The notes: generated from the letters alone by a model not told the origin. A stretch of 24,197 nucleotides of DNA from an uncultured Eubacteriales bacterium (GCA_948933715.1 CAQZPH010000012.1:1-24197); one strand, 5' to 3'. Shown: positions 7,767 through 15,645, numbered from the stretch's first letter. A program made the numbers and translations.

Positions 7767-7922
7767 TTAAAATTCACCCTTCTTCAAACTTAAATAAAAC
7801 AAAATAAACTTAGCAAAAATAAAGGAAACTTCTACTATTTCACTTATTAACAAAATAATTACTAATGCAACAATTACTTGTATTAGAACTTCGCTTGCAT
7901 AATAATTGCCCTTTTCAAGCAT
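7767..7922 (-). CDS. 51-residue membrane protein ahead of the nuclease
   Basis: A short gene encoding MLEKGNYYASEVLIQVIVAL followed by a strongly hydrophobic stretch (about 11-46, one or two helices) and the basic tail LKKGEF. Its stop is two bases before the GTG of the nuclease, and its last codons carry the nuclease ribosome binding site. No clear ribosome binding site precedes its ATG, which limits confidence. It could be a coupling leader or a small partner of the lipoprotein. Confidence 0.45.
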   Translation of the reverse strand: MLEKGNYYASEVLIQVIVALVIILLISEIVEVSFIFAKFILFYLSLKKGEF

Positions 7923-8040
7923 TAAATTAAAAACTGACAAAATATCTACTATCCTACAATTGTAAATAAATTCAAAATATCGCTAAATTTAAGAAAGCCT
8001 CTACAGTTTTCTTTTGTAAGATGATATGCAGTTTCAATTT

Positions 8041-8700
8041 TTACCATTCGCTATTGTCCTTTTGACATTTATAACCCTTTTTTAGCTGCTTACGTGTTGT
8101 CTTATCCTGCACATTTACCAAACCGTACATAACAAAATATTTGTCAACTAACAATCCACACCATATTTCGCCTGCCACGTACATTATTACCCCGCCAACA
8201 ATCATTACAATGAATCCCCAAAAAAAGTCTTCACTTATTAAGTCAAAAACAAACGCTAAGGCCATAAGCACACCAAAGAATGCCAGCCAGAATCCCAAAA
8301 AATACAAATTTTCTGCGTAATTATGTCCTGCAATCCAATAGTTTTTACTCATATCTAAAGTAAAGCCATTTGCTTTCATTTTTTTATTTATTATTTCTCT
8401 AACAAGCCTAGTAATTTCAGAAATGGATAAGCCTGTAGCATTTACAATTTCTTCTTCCTCTTTTAAAAAGTCATCTCCTATTTCAAACTCATTAGGGACT
8501 AGTAATTGCCCTTTATTTTCATACTCAGCGTTCTTTTTCATTGCTTTTTTTATATGCTTATCAAGATACTTGTTAATCGGATCATTAAGTATCTCAAAAG
8601 CTTTTTCTTTATCCATCTTATTTTTTGATTTTTCTACTTTTTGTATCATTTTAAGAACCTTACCGTGCATTAATTTATTTACCTTTTCTGCACTAATCAT
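8041..8700 (-). CDS. Two-helix membrane protein, YWxA paralogue 1
   Basis: Not recognised; 219 residues. Residues 1-110 are soluble, charged and helical. Then come KMKANGF (107-113) and NYWIA (120-124), two membrane helices (about 131-153 and 160-180), and a basic tail. The same order and motifs occur in the products of 8697-9287 and 10198-10827. With paralogue 2 it also shares ENK-x-x-L-x-VP (61-69) and ATG-x-S-I (88-93). ATG at 8700 overlaps the preceding stop as ATGA, with GGGAG just upstream, and matches the paralogue's start; a TTG at 8712 is less likely. Confidence 0.75.
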   Translation of the reverse strand: MISAEKVNKLMHGKVLKMIQKVEKSKNKMDKEKAFEILNDPINKYLDKHIKKAMKKNAEYENKGQLLVPNEFEIGDDFLKEEEEIVNATGLSISEITRLVREIINKKMKANGFTLDMSKNYWIAGHNYAENLYFLGFWLAFFGVLMALAFVFDLISEDFFWGFIVMIVGGVIMYVAGEIWCGLLVDKYFVMYGLVNVQDKTTRKQLKKGYKCQKDNSEW

Positions 8701-9287
8701 ACTTTCTCCCAAATATCTTTAGCTATATTATCCGTAATCATATCCCACGCCATTCCCACAAAAAAAGCCATGCCAGCTAAAGCAAATACAACAATACTGC
8801 TCTTAAGAAGAAAGGGGAATTTGTAAAAAATAATTCCAATAATAAAACTAACTAAACCTAGAATAAAGGCAATTAATGCAACACTTGATCCAGTAATATT
8901 CGCTGCTATCCAATATTTTTCAGGGTCTTTAGTATTGGCTGACTTTTTAAAACCTCTAGCCCTCATTTTTTCATCCACCAAAGTTCTAATACTGTCGTTT
9001 ATTTCAAAAATGCTTTTTCCAGTTGCCTCTTGTATTTTCCTCTTTTCTACTGAAAAGTGTTGATCTAAATTTAAAAGTTCATACGGAACAATTAAATGTC
9101 TTTTGTTTTCCGCTTCAATATTAAACTTTCTAGCTCTCTGAATCGCCTCATCTAAATAAATATCTAAGCTACTATTTAAAATTTCTGCTGTTTTCTCTTT
9201 CAGTAAGATTGAACTATTTTTATCTTTTATTTTTTGTTTACCAAATTCATTACGTAATTTCTTATTAGCATTTTTTGCAGTAATCAT
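8697..9287 (-). CDS. Two-helix membrane protein, YWxA paralogue 2
   Basis: Not recognised; 196 residues, clearly homologous to the neighbour at 8041-8700. The soluble helical N-terminus carries ENKRHLIVPYE (60-70) and EATGKSIFEI (87-96). KMRARGF (107-113) and KYWIA (124-128) follow, then two membrane helices at about 132-155 and 162-182. AGGAG lies nine bases before the ATG and overlaps the end of the gene at 9300. Adjacent paralogues with an ATGA junction suggest a tandem duplication and a common complex. Confidence 0.75.
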   Translation of the reverse strand: MITAKNANKKLRNEFGKQKIKDKNSSILLKEKTAEILNSSLDIYLDEAIQRARKFNIEAENKRHLIVPYELLNLDQHFSVEKRKIQEATGKSIFEINDSIRTLVDEKMRARGFKKSANTKDPEKYWIAANITGSSVALIAFILGLVSFIIGIIFYKFPFLLKSSIVVFALAGMAFFVGMAWDMITDNIAKDIWEKV

Positions 9288-9299
9288 GTGTAGTTTCTC

Positions 9300-9524
9300 C
9301 TAAACTTTTTTATCTTCTAATGTTTTATTCTGAAATCTTGAAGCTTCTACCATGTAATTATTTACCCAGCTTGATAGTCCTCCAATGAACATTAAACGTA
9401 GAAAATTATTAGGAATGTTAAAATTCAACACAGAATATGCTAAAAGCAAAGAAACAACAATTATATTAATGCTAGACATAATTAGAGCACTAAGTCTAAG
9501 TGCGTGAACCATTTTCTCCAACAT
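9300..9524 (-). CDS. Small two-helix membrane protein
   Basis: Not recognised; 74 residues, with hydrophobic helices at about 9-33 and 39-57 and a charged tail. A strong AAGGAGGG site precedes the ATG. It leads directly into paralogue 2, which takes its ribosome binding site from this gene's last bases. Confidence 0.65.
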   Translation of the reverse strand: MLEKMVHALRLSALIMSSINIIVVSLLLAYSVLNFNIPNNFLRLMFIGGLSSWVNNYMVEASRFQNKTLEDKKV

Positions 9525-9560
9525 TCTTAATATCCCTCCTTGATAATAAATGCTTTAACT

Positions 9561-10085
9561 CTAATTTTTAATTACTAATACATCATCAGTTAATCTAATG
9601 GCATCAACATTTTCTCTAATTAAAGGCTCTATGTCTTTCGTATGACCTATACACACAGCTTCTTTTTCATTTATTTTAGCTTGAAACATAGTTATTCCTA
9701 TTAGTAAAAAAGATATATTAATATTATTGTCCGAATAGTCTGCTTTTAAAAAAATTGCTTCAAAAAAAATAAGCATAGCAATTGCTGCAAATCCCTTTAA
9801 TAAGACTATTAGAGCTAAAGGTATAAATAGTGCCTCTAATGTGCTATTTACCCCAACATTGTAGCCATCAATATAGCATGTTACAGCTGCAGCTGTTTTG
9901 CTTCTTTTTATTTTAGTAACATTTATGACTAAAATCACTGTTGCAATAATGCTTGCTAATAATCCAAGACTAGCAAGAATTGCCATTACTTTATCCTCAA
10001 CAATAAAACGAACAAGTAATATAAGCCAAAAAGCAGATTGAGAAGATAATTTATATAAAGTTTGAAATCGCTTACTTGTCATCAT
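9561..10085 (-). CDS. Polytopic membrane protein
   Basis: Not recognised; 174 residues with about four hydrophobic helices (near 15-31, 34-56, 80-112, 121-136) and a soluble acidic C-terminus (IEPLIRENVDAIRLTDDVLV). No good ribosome binding site precedes the tandem ATG-ATG, so it may depend on coupling with the 19-codon gene that ends 16 bp upstream. Confidence 0.65.
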   Translation of the reverse strand: MMTSKRFQTLYKLSSQSAFWLILLVRFIVEDKVMAILASLGLLASIIATVILVINVTKIKRSKTAAAVTCYIDGYNVGVNSTLEALFIPLALIVLLKGFAAIAMLIFFEAIFLKADYSDNNINISFLLIGITMFQAKINEKEAVCIGHTKDIEPLIRENVDAIRLTDDVLVIKN

Positions 10086-10101
10086 ATTTTCGTAAATTCT
10101 A

Positions 10102-10161
10102 TTAAAAGTGAGTAATAGTTGTTACAAGCATCTCTATTAATACGACTTTAATCCATTGCAT
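10102..10161 (-). CDS. 19-residue hydrophobic peptide
   Basis: A very short gene with one of the strongest ribosome binding sites here (AGGAGG, seven bases before ATG). It encodes MQWIKVVLIEMLVTTITHF, an amphipathic or membrane-active helix. It lies in the 112-bp gap between two membrane protein genes. It may be a leader peptide for the next gene, which lacks its own ribosome binding site, or a small membrane peptide. There is no family evidence. Confidence 0.4.
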   Translation of the reverse strand: MQWIKVVLIEMLVTTITHF

Positions 10162-10197
10162 TATCATTACCTCCTACTTAATTTCTTATAAATTCAA

Positions 10198-10827
10198 TTA
10201 TTTCTTCAATTTTTCTACTCTATCATCCAATTTTAAATAAAAAGGATCCACAATTTCATCGATTACAAATCCGAAAACAGCAATTAGTACGCCGCTTAAG
10301 ATTAGTTCGAATCCCCTATTACTCAAAACACTACTAAAAATCGCAATCATACCTAATACCATCATCGTTGTAGAACTATAAGATGCAACTCTTAAAAGCT
10401 TATAGGAACTAGCAGTCCAATAAGTCGTTGAATTACTTTCTAATCTACAAAATCCACGTTTACTCAACTTTTTCTCAATAAGTTTTATTGCTCTATCAGT
10501 TATAGGTATTTTTTTTATGATGCTATTTTTAGCTATATCTCTAATATAATTTCCAATTTTAGCTGTTACATCACTTAGTACTTCATCTTCTAAAATTACA
10601 AGCGGACCTTTTTCGTTCAATTCCATATTTTGTAATATGCCGCTCTCAATATTTTCATCAATTTTTCTATCCACGAATGAATTAAACTCTGAGCTTTCTA
10701 CATATTCGTCCAATTTATTTTTTAAATATGTAACTTCTTTTTGTTCATTTTTGAAATGCTTTAATTCTGCTTTTTCTACCTGCTGCATATTTTCGTCACA
10801 CAGCTTTTTTGCTGACTTATAATCCAT
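10198..10827 (-). CDS. Two-helix membrane protein, YWxA paralogue 3
   Basis: Not recognised; 209 residues. More divergent than paralogues 1 and 2 but with the same plan: charged helical N-terminus (1-110), KLSKRGF (120-126), TYWTA (135-139), two membrane helices (about 148-168 and 174-194) and a short basic tail. NEKGPLVI (71-78) matches the ENK-x-x-L-x-V region of the others. AAGGAAG lies four bases before the ATG. Confidence 0.72.
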   Translation of the reverse strand: MDYKSAKKLCDENMQQVEKAELKHFKNEQKEVTYLKNKLDEYVESSEFNSFVDRKIDENIESGILQNMELNEKGPLVILEDEVLSDVTAKIGNYIRDIAKNSIIKKIPITDRAIKLIEKKLSKRGFCRLESNSTTYWTASSYKLLRVASYSSTTMMVLGMIAIFSSVLSNRGFELILSGVLIAVFGFVIDEIVDPFYLKLDDRVEKLKK

Positions 10828-10836
10828 AAAACTTCC

Positions 10837-11007
10837 TTAATTGTACATTCCCATTAAACCTATAAAGATAACAACATATGCAGCAATACCAATAAATCGG
10901 ATGATTCTTTTAGCGTCATAACTTAACTTTTTGTCCCGTTCAAAAAATATTTCAGCAAACATAAACCAGAATATAGCAAGTACTGTGAGAATTTTCGATA
11001 TAGTCAT
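10837..11007 (-). CDS. Small two-helix membrane protein
   Basis: Not recognised; 56 residues from the chosen ATG, with hydrophobic helices at about 3-22 and 36-54 and a charged loop (FERDKKLSYDAKR). AGAAAGAAGA precedes this ATG. A longer form from 11061 would overlap the upstream gene by 38 bp and lacks a binding site. Confidence 0.55.
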   Translation of the reverse strand: MTISKILTVLAIFWFMFAEIFFERDKKLSYDAKRIIRFIGIAAYVVIFIGLMGMYN

Positions 11008-11023
11008 TAATACATTCTTCTTT

Positions 11024-11524
11024 CTATTTCTTAGCCCAATGTACACAAAGTAACCCATCACGCTTTAGCTCAACATAGTCGCCATACTTTGCAAGAATGT
11101 TGCGTGTATCAAACCCATGTGGAATAACGATTGAATAGTTATTGACTGTTTTATAAACTTCTATGTCTTTCTTATTAAAGCCCTCAGATACAAGATCTTG
11201 AACAAAGTTTTCTATGCCGGTCTTGCTATCATAATCAAATAACCACTTATGGGTAATTGCGTTCTCTGGTCTCATTGCAAAACAATCAGGATGATCTAAG
11301 AGATAATGTTGAAGATCCTTTATAGCTTTTTCATTATTTCTTTCATTAATATTTATGTAAAAGCGACTTAATTCATTAAGTACACCTTCATTTACAAAAG
11401 CTGCAAATTTTAATGATAGCTCTTCAACTGATTTATTAGTTAAGAAAGACATACTCCTTTGTTTAAAGTTAGTAATGTTTTCATTATCTTTGTTCCTAGA
11501 AGTAAAAATAACTCCCTTCATCAT
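11024..11524 (-). CDS. Hypothetical soluble protein
   Basis: Not recognised; 166 residues, mixed helices with a C-terminal beta region (NYSIVIPHGFDTRNI, GLLCVHWAKK). No membrane segment or catalytic motif is visible. A GAGGGAAGGA site precedes the ATG. It is one of the few purely soluble proteins in this membrane-protein cluster. Confidence 0.65.
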   Translation of the reverse strand: MMKGVIFTSRNKDNENITNFKQRSMSFLTNKSVEELSLKFAAFVNEGVLNELSRFYININERNNEKAIKDLQHYLLDHPDCFAMRPENAITHKWLFDYDSKTGIENFVQDLVSEGFNKKDIEVYKTVNNYSIVIPHGFDTRNILAKYGDYVELKRDGLLCVHWAKK

Positions 11525-11575
11525 TCTTTTCCTTCCCTCTTTTATATCCTTTTGTATAAAGCATTTTTACTCGCA

Positions 11576-11749
11576 TTATACATTTTCAATTTTTATTAAC
11601 TTAATAGATTCAAAATTAACATCACAATAAGGGCAAGTACTATAAGGAAACCTAATTGTTACCCCATCGCAATACTTAGTAAGATCATGAATTTTAAGAA
11701 ACATAAGACACCCGCAATTACTACACTTAAACCAAACTAATTTTTCCAT
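11576..11749 (-). CDS. Zinc-ribbon microprotein 1
   Basis: A 57-residue protein with C9-x-x-C12 (FKCSNCGC) and C39-x-x-C42 (TCPYC), a typical zinc ribbon. The start at 11749 is chosen because AAAGGA lies upstream, though at a long spacing, and because the product then aligns from residue 1 with the proteins at 12296-12445 and 13153-13623 (MEKLVWFKC, MENLSLFRC, MKDTVFLKC). A start 24 bp earlier lacks a binding site. Function unknown; zinc binding is inferred from cysteine spacing. Confidence 0.6.
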   Translation of the reverse strand: MEKLVWFKCSNCGCLMFLKIHDLTKYCDGVTIRFPYSTCPYCDVNFESIKLIKIENV

Positions 11750-11790
11750 ATATTTACTAACATTCCTTTCCATTTATTAAAGTTTATATT

Positions 11791-12285
11791 TTATTGATTT
11801 GGATTTTGCCATTTTGGTGTAGTAGTCGGTGAAGTATTGATAATCACTTCATCCTCTCTCCCCATTGAGTCAAATAGATTGTTCGCTATTCTAGTCATTA
11901 TTGGTACTTTATTGGGATCCATTAATTTACCTTTATATTTTATTAAGTTGTATCTATATAACACCTTAGCTTTGCTTTTTACTGGTTCTTCAACTACGTT
12001 GGCGTTGTATATCTGACCCTTATATTTAACTTTAACAAGTCCAATTTTGTTAGATTTTTTCTTTAATTCAACAAAATTTTCTTTAGTCTGAAACTTTGTT
12101 GTGGTAATAGTTTTAACCATGTATTCCTTATCTGAAGTAGACTTAGTTTCATATACACCACTTAACAAAAGAGTGACGCCTACCCCAATACTTAAAATAA
12201 GGGCTAGTCCTAACCAAAAAGCTTCTTTGTTTTCTTTAATGCCTTCTACTATTGTTTTTCTATCTTTTGGCCAAACTTTTTTCAT
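11791..12285 (-). CDS. Single-pass membrane protein with extracytoplasmic domain
   Basis: Not recognised; 164 residues. A basic cytoplasmic N-terminus, one membrane helix at about 22-44, then a Lys-rich outer domain of about 115 residues with two short beta repeats (KVKYKGQIYN, LIKYKGKLMD). The tail is Thr/Pro rich (NTSPTTTPKWQNPNQ). AAGAAGG precedes the ATG and overlaps the end of zinc-ribbon gene 2. Confidence 0.65.
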   Translation of the reverse strand: MKKVWPKDRKTIVEGIKENKEAFWLGLALILSIGVGVTLLLSGVYETKSTSDKEYMVKTITTTKFQTKENFVELKKKSNKIGLVKVKYKGQIYNANVVEEPVKSKAKVLYRYNLIKYKGKLMDPNKVPIMTRIANNLFDSMGREDEVIINTSPTTTPKWQNPNQ

Positions 12286-12295
12286 TTATACCTTC

Positions 12296-12445
12296 TTAAT
12301 TTTCTACTAAATTAATAGATTCAGAATCAGCACCACAATACGGACAGCTAACCGTTCCTCTATCTATATATTCGGCAAGAACACAAACATCTAGACACAT
12401 CAAACAATCACATTCATCACATCGAAATAAAGATAAATTTTCCAT
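12296..12445 (-). CDS. Zinc-ribbon microprotein 2
   Basis: Forty-nine residues from ATG 12445, with C9-x-x-C12 and C34-x-x-C37 (SCPYCGADSESINL). It matches microprotein 1 along its length, including the terminal ESI-x-L block. Extra cysteines at 14, 17 and 21 are unusual. The start is chosen by alignment with the two relatives and an AGGG close upstream; an in-frame start at 12490 lies inside the preceding gene. Confidence 0.55.
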   Translation of the reverse strand: MENLSLFRCDECDCLMCLDVCVLAEYIDRGTVSCPYCGADSESINLVEN

Positions 12446-12452
12446 AATTTCC

Positions 12453-12872
12453 CTAATAATCCTTCCTATAGTTCTTCTTAAGCAACTCAAAAATTTCTTT
12501 AGTCAACCAAATAGTTGGTGGCTTTGAACCATATTTCTTTTCAAGTTCTTTAAGCTTCAGTCCCCATTCAGATCTAATTTTTGAAATCCCTGCAAGATCT
12601 AATTGTGTAGCAAACATAGCACTATAAGGAATAGTTATATTTTTTATATCCTCAGCAGAATTAATATTAATTGGTGATTTAATTCTTTTATGAATAAGCC
12701 CCGTAATTGTATCAGTTACAATCAATGTATTTTCGTTTATTGGAATATAAACTATTTCTATTTCTTTTATCTCTACTACTATCCCTATAGCTTTTTTCCA
12801 CCCGTCTTTAGAGATTATTCCTAAAGAAGCAGGATCTTTTTTGTAATTAAACGATACGTATTTTTCACTCAT
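12453..12872 (-). CDS. Hypothetical protein
   Basis: Not recognised; 139 residues, soluble. A beta-rich first half (IGIVVEIKEIEIVYIPINEN) is followed by a helical, Lys-rich C-terminus. AGGA lies nine bases before the ATG, within 12 bp of the preceding stop. It sits between two zinc-ribbon genes. Confidence 0.6.
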   Translation of the reverse strand: MSEKYVSFNYKKDPASLGIISKDGWKKAIGIVVEIKEIEIVYIPINENTLIVTDTITGLIHKRIKSPININSAEDIKNITIPYSAMFATQLDLAGISKIRSEWGLKLKELEKKYGSKPPTIWLTKEIFELLKKNYRKDY

Positions 12873-12883
12873 TCCTATTTTTC

Positions 12884-13072
12884 CTAATTTTTCAATATCC
12901 CAAAAATTATTAATATCCAGCCAAAAGATATAACTACCCCTAATAGATTTACACTAAATGTTATATATTTTTCTAAATTAGTAGAAACTTGATCTTTAAT
13001 AGTATCAATTTCCATAGATGTAACTACATATACGAACGTAATCATCCATTGTATAAATATTATTTTTTCCAT
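12884..13072 (-). CDS. Small membrane protein
   Basis: Not recognised; 62 residues with hydrophobic helices at about 4-19 and 38-60 and a charged middle (MEIDTIKDQVSTNLEK). The ribosome binding site is weak (AAAGAAAAG). It is in line with the membrane-protein and zinc-ribbon genes around it. Confidence 0.5.
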   Translation of the reverse strand: MEKIIFIQWMITFVYVVTSMEIDTIKDQVSTNLEKYITFSVNLLGVVISFGWILIIFGILKN

Positions 13073-13152
13073 TACTTTTCTTTACTTTCTATAAACTATC
13101 TTTTGATAACTACCGAACCTCCGCTATTTAATACTCATTCCTATTATTTTTA

Positions 13153-13623
13153 TTAAAGATTACTAATACCCTCATCAGCATCTAGCCTTTTTTTAGTTTT
13201 ATTGAAATCAAATCGACCCTTTTGAAGATCTTCGTCACAATAAAATAGAAGATCCATTAGTGCCTTACAATGTAAACAATTGTATTCCACATTTACATAT
13301 TTTTTTGTATGTAACATATAGAACTGACACGCTCCCCAGATAATAGTTTCTCTTAACTCTTTATTATCACTAATCGTGCCACAGTTAGGACATTTTACTC
13401 TTTCAAATTCATAGTCTTTGATTAAAGATATTTGTTCTTCTTTATCATCAAGAACCCAATAATTTTTAGTACTTCCTATGTCCTCTTTTGCTTGATGTAT
13501 AACATTTGCACCGCAAATATAGCAACTAAATCCGCCCTCTAGCTTATCTTTTGCAACTTCCAAACTATTAACCCTCATATACTGATTACAATCATCACAT
13601 TTTAAAAATACTGTATCTTTCAT
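13153..13623 (-). CDS. Double zinc-ribbon protein
   Basis: A 156-residue protein. Residues 1-40 match the two zinc-ribbon microproteins, with C9-x-x-C12 and C34-x-x-C37 (SCYICGAN). A second pair of motifs follows, C78-x-x-C81 (VKCPNCG) and C116-x-x-C119 (YNCLHCK), so it may bind two zinc ions. The C-terminus is charged. ATG 13623 has AAAGGA nine bases upstream; an ATG at 13641 overlaps that site and is less likely. Confidence 0.65.
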   Translation of the reverse strand: MKDTVFLKCDDCNQYMRVNSLEVAKDKLEGGFSCYICGANVIHQAKEDIGSTKNYWVLDDKEEQISLIKDYEFERVKCPNCGTISDNKELRETIIWGACQFYMLHTKKYVNVEYNCLHCKALMDLLFYCDEDLQKGRFDFNKTKKRLDADEGISNL

Positions 13624-13702
13624 CTCTATTTTTCCTTTCATCGACTATAGACATGACCGTTAATCTTAATATGCGTATCATCCATTAGTTCTACGCTATC
13701 TC

Positions 13703-13999
13703 CTACCTTAATCTTGTCGTAGATTTTTTAGGAACGACATTTATTTTGTCATTAACCTTTATCCATTTCATATCCTTATATCCCTTGATAGCTGTTAAAT
13801 CTGATGCACTTGCTGAATTACCATCAGGTGCAAAATTATAATTGTATGCCCAGGATCTAACGTCAATCAAATAGCTACTAAAATCAGCACTATCGCTAGT
13901 AGACGTATCATTATCAAAATCGTATGCAGAACATCCGACCATTAATGTGTTACAGCTTAATACAATTCCAATTAAAGCTATTACTTTTTTTCTTTTCAT
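13703..13999 (-). CDS. Small lipoprotein, C-terminus apparently frameshifted
   Basis: A lipoprotein signal is clear: MKRKK, a hydrophobic core and the lipobox LMVGC, with Cys23 as lipidation site. The frame ends at 98 residues in KKSTTRLR. If the A6 run at 13724-13729 (T6 on the plus strand) had one more base, the protein would continue KKIYDKIKVGDSVELMDDTH and beyond, stopping at 13638 with 120 residues. The extension is compositionally sound coding sequence, so the gene is probably frameshifted or the run is miscounted. The ribosome binding site is weak. Function unknown. Confidence 0.65.
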   Translation of the reverse strand: MKRKKVIALIGIVLSCNTLMVGCSAYDFDNDTSTSDSADFSSYLIDVRSWAYNYNFAPDGNSASASDLTAIKGYKDMKWIKVNDKINVVPKKSTTRLR

Positions 14000-14039
14000 T
14001 ACTTTTATCTACAATCTAATTTCTGCTAAATCTTACTTT

Positions 14040-15275
14040 TTATTCTTTTCCTTCATTTTCTAACTCTCTTATTAAGCCTTTAAGATTTTCCATATAATTA
14101 TCATCATCAGAATATAATTCTTTTAGCATACCTATTAGCTCTTTATTAGTCTTTCGTATTTCCACATTAGTTTTATGAAGATCAGAAGTAACTTTTTTTA
14201 AATCTACAGGTGGTTCTGGAATGAAAGTGTCAACATATCTTGGAATGTTTAAATTAAAATCATTTTCTTTAATCTCATCAAAAGTAGCTAGGTGAGAGTA
14301 TCTTTCTTCATCATTTCTTCTATGTAAGGTATCTATTATGTGCTTAATATCCTTATCTCTAAGAACATTTTGCTTTTTACCCTTTTCAAAGTCTTTAGAG
14401 GCATCAATGAATAAAACATTTTTATTATTATGATTTTTGCTCAATACCATAATTACTGTAGGAATAGCATTATTGAGAAATAAATTAGTTGGTAATCCTA
14501 CTATTGCCTCTATTTGCCCAAACTCTAGTAACTTTCTTCTTATAACTCCTTCCGCACCATTTCTAAATAAAATTCCATGTGGTAAAACTACAGCCATTCT
14601 TCCAGATTCTTGTAACTTATCTAAGCCAGTTAGGACAAAGGCATAATCTGCTTTAGCTTTTGGTGCTAACTTCTCATATGACCTAAATCTCATTTCATTG
14701 ATTAAATCGGCTTCAGGACTCCATTTTAAAGAATATGGTGGGTTCATAATAACACTCTCTACAGGCTTCTCTTCAATAGGCTTTTTAACAATAGTGCTGA
14801 ATCTATCACTTGGTGTAAGACTATAGCTTCCCTTACTTTCCCGAGTCAACGAATCTCCAAAAAATACACTAGCGTGCATATTTCTAATAGCTAAGTTGAA
14901 TAAAAGGAACGGCAATACTTCACTTGACCACTCCTCGCATACAAATACAGCATCTTTATTAGAGTTCCATCTCTCAATAGTTAAACTACCAGTACCTGCA
15001 CATAGATCTAAATTAGAAGCTGTACTTCCCAATATTTCGTTCATCAACTTACCAATCTGCTTTGGTGTGAAATCCTGTTTTTTATCTTTTCGATCAGCAT
15101 ATTTTTCTTGAAAGTAATCAGCAAACCAATCAAAGGATAAATCATCCTCGTATTTTAGAAACTCTTCAAATAGTTCATTAGGATTTTTCTCTAGTCTATC
15201 CATCAGTTTCATTGGTACTTCAAAATCCTCTTGTGTACCAATAATTTCATTAATAATTTCTTTTGTTAAAGCCAT
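14040..15275 (-). CDS. N6-adenine DNA methyltransferase, HsdM-like (orphan)
   Basis: A 411-residue type I/HsdM-like methylase that should transfer methyl groups from S-adenosylmethionine to adenine in DNA. DFTPKQIGKLM (68-78) is the usual lead-in. Motif I is DLCAGTGS at 90-97, and the catalytic motif IV is NPPY at 178-181. The C-terminal 60 residues form a charged coiled coil (VDLKKVTSDLHKTNVEIRKT). No specificity or restriction subunit is nearby. It starts at TAATG, overlapping by one base the stop of the acidic protein gene, with GAGAGG upstream. Confidence 0.9.
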   Translation of the reverse strand: MALTKEIINEIIGTQEDFEVPMKLMDRLEKNPNELFEEFLKYEDDLSFDWFADYFQEKYADRKDKKQDFTPKQIGKLMNEILGSTASNLDLCAGTGSLTIERWNSNKDAVFVCEEWSSEVLPFLLFNLAIRNMHASVFFGDSLTRESKGSYSLTPSDRFSTIVKKPIEEKPVESVIMNPPYSLKWSPEADLINEMRFRSYEKLAPKAKADYAFVLTGLDKLQESGRMAVVLPHGILFRNGAEGVIRRKLLEFGQIEAIVGLPTNLFLNNAIPTVIMVLSKNHNNKNVLFIDASKDFEKGKKQNVLRDKDIKHIIDTLHRRNDEERYSHLATFDEIKENDFNLNIPRYVDTFIPEPPVDLKKVTSDLHKTNVEIRKTNKELIGMLKELYSDDDNYMENLKGLIRELENEGKE

Positions 15276-15634
15276 TATTTATCCTCTCTTTGAACATCAA
15301 CTAGTTCTATTGCTACTAACATTTCCGGCAATGATTCGGTCCAATCTTCACATTCACATACTTCACCTTTATCATTTAATAAATTTGCTCGATACCATTT
15401 TTCCTCAAATTCATCTTCTCCAAGATCTTTAAATTCAAAATCAAGTTTACTAGTGCTTTCTTTAAGCAATTCTACTAAGGTATCAGCATCTTCAAACTCA
15501 GAAAGAAGATCAGTAAAAGTTGTGTTGCCTCCAATTTCTACATAAGCTGTTCCTTTGTAATCCCATTGTTGAAATGTTAATTTTATTGTTTTTTTAGAAA
15601 AATAATTTGTAAGGTTAGGATCAAATGATTTCAT
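15275..15634 (-). CDS. Acidic hypothetical protein coupled to the HsdM-like gene
   Basis: Not recognised; 119 residues. Its last 80 residues are strongly acidic (29 Asp+Glu against 13 Lys+Arg in the whole protein). Acidic runs such as LGEDEFEEKW and ECEDWTESLPEM stand out. It overlaps the methylase start by one base. Acidic proteins beside methylases can be DNA mimics, but nothing here proves that. Confidence 0.65.
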   Translation of the reverse strand: MKSFDPNLTNYFSKKTIKLTFQQWDYKGTAYVEIGGNTTFTDLLSEFEDADTLVELLKESTSKLDFEFKDLGEDEFEEKWYRANLLNDKGEVCECEDWTESLPEMLVAIELVDVQREDK

Positions 15635-15645
15635 TTATTTCCCTC

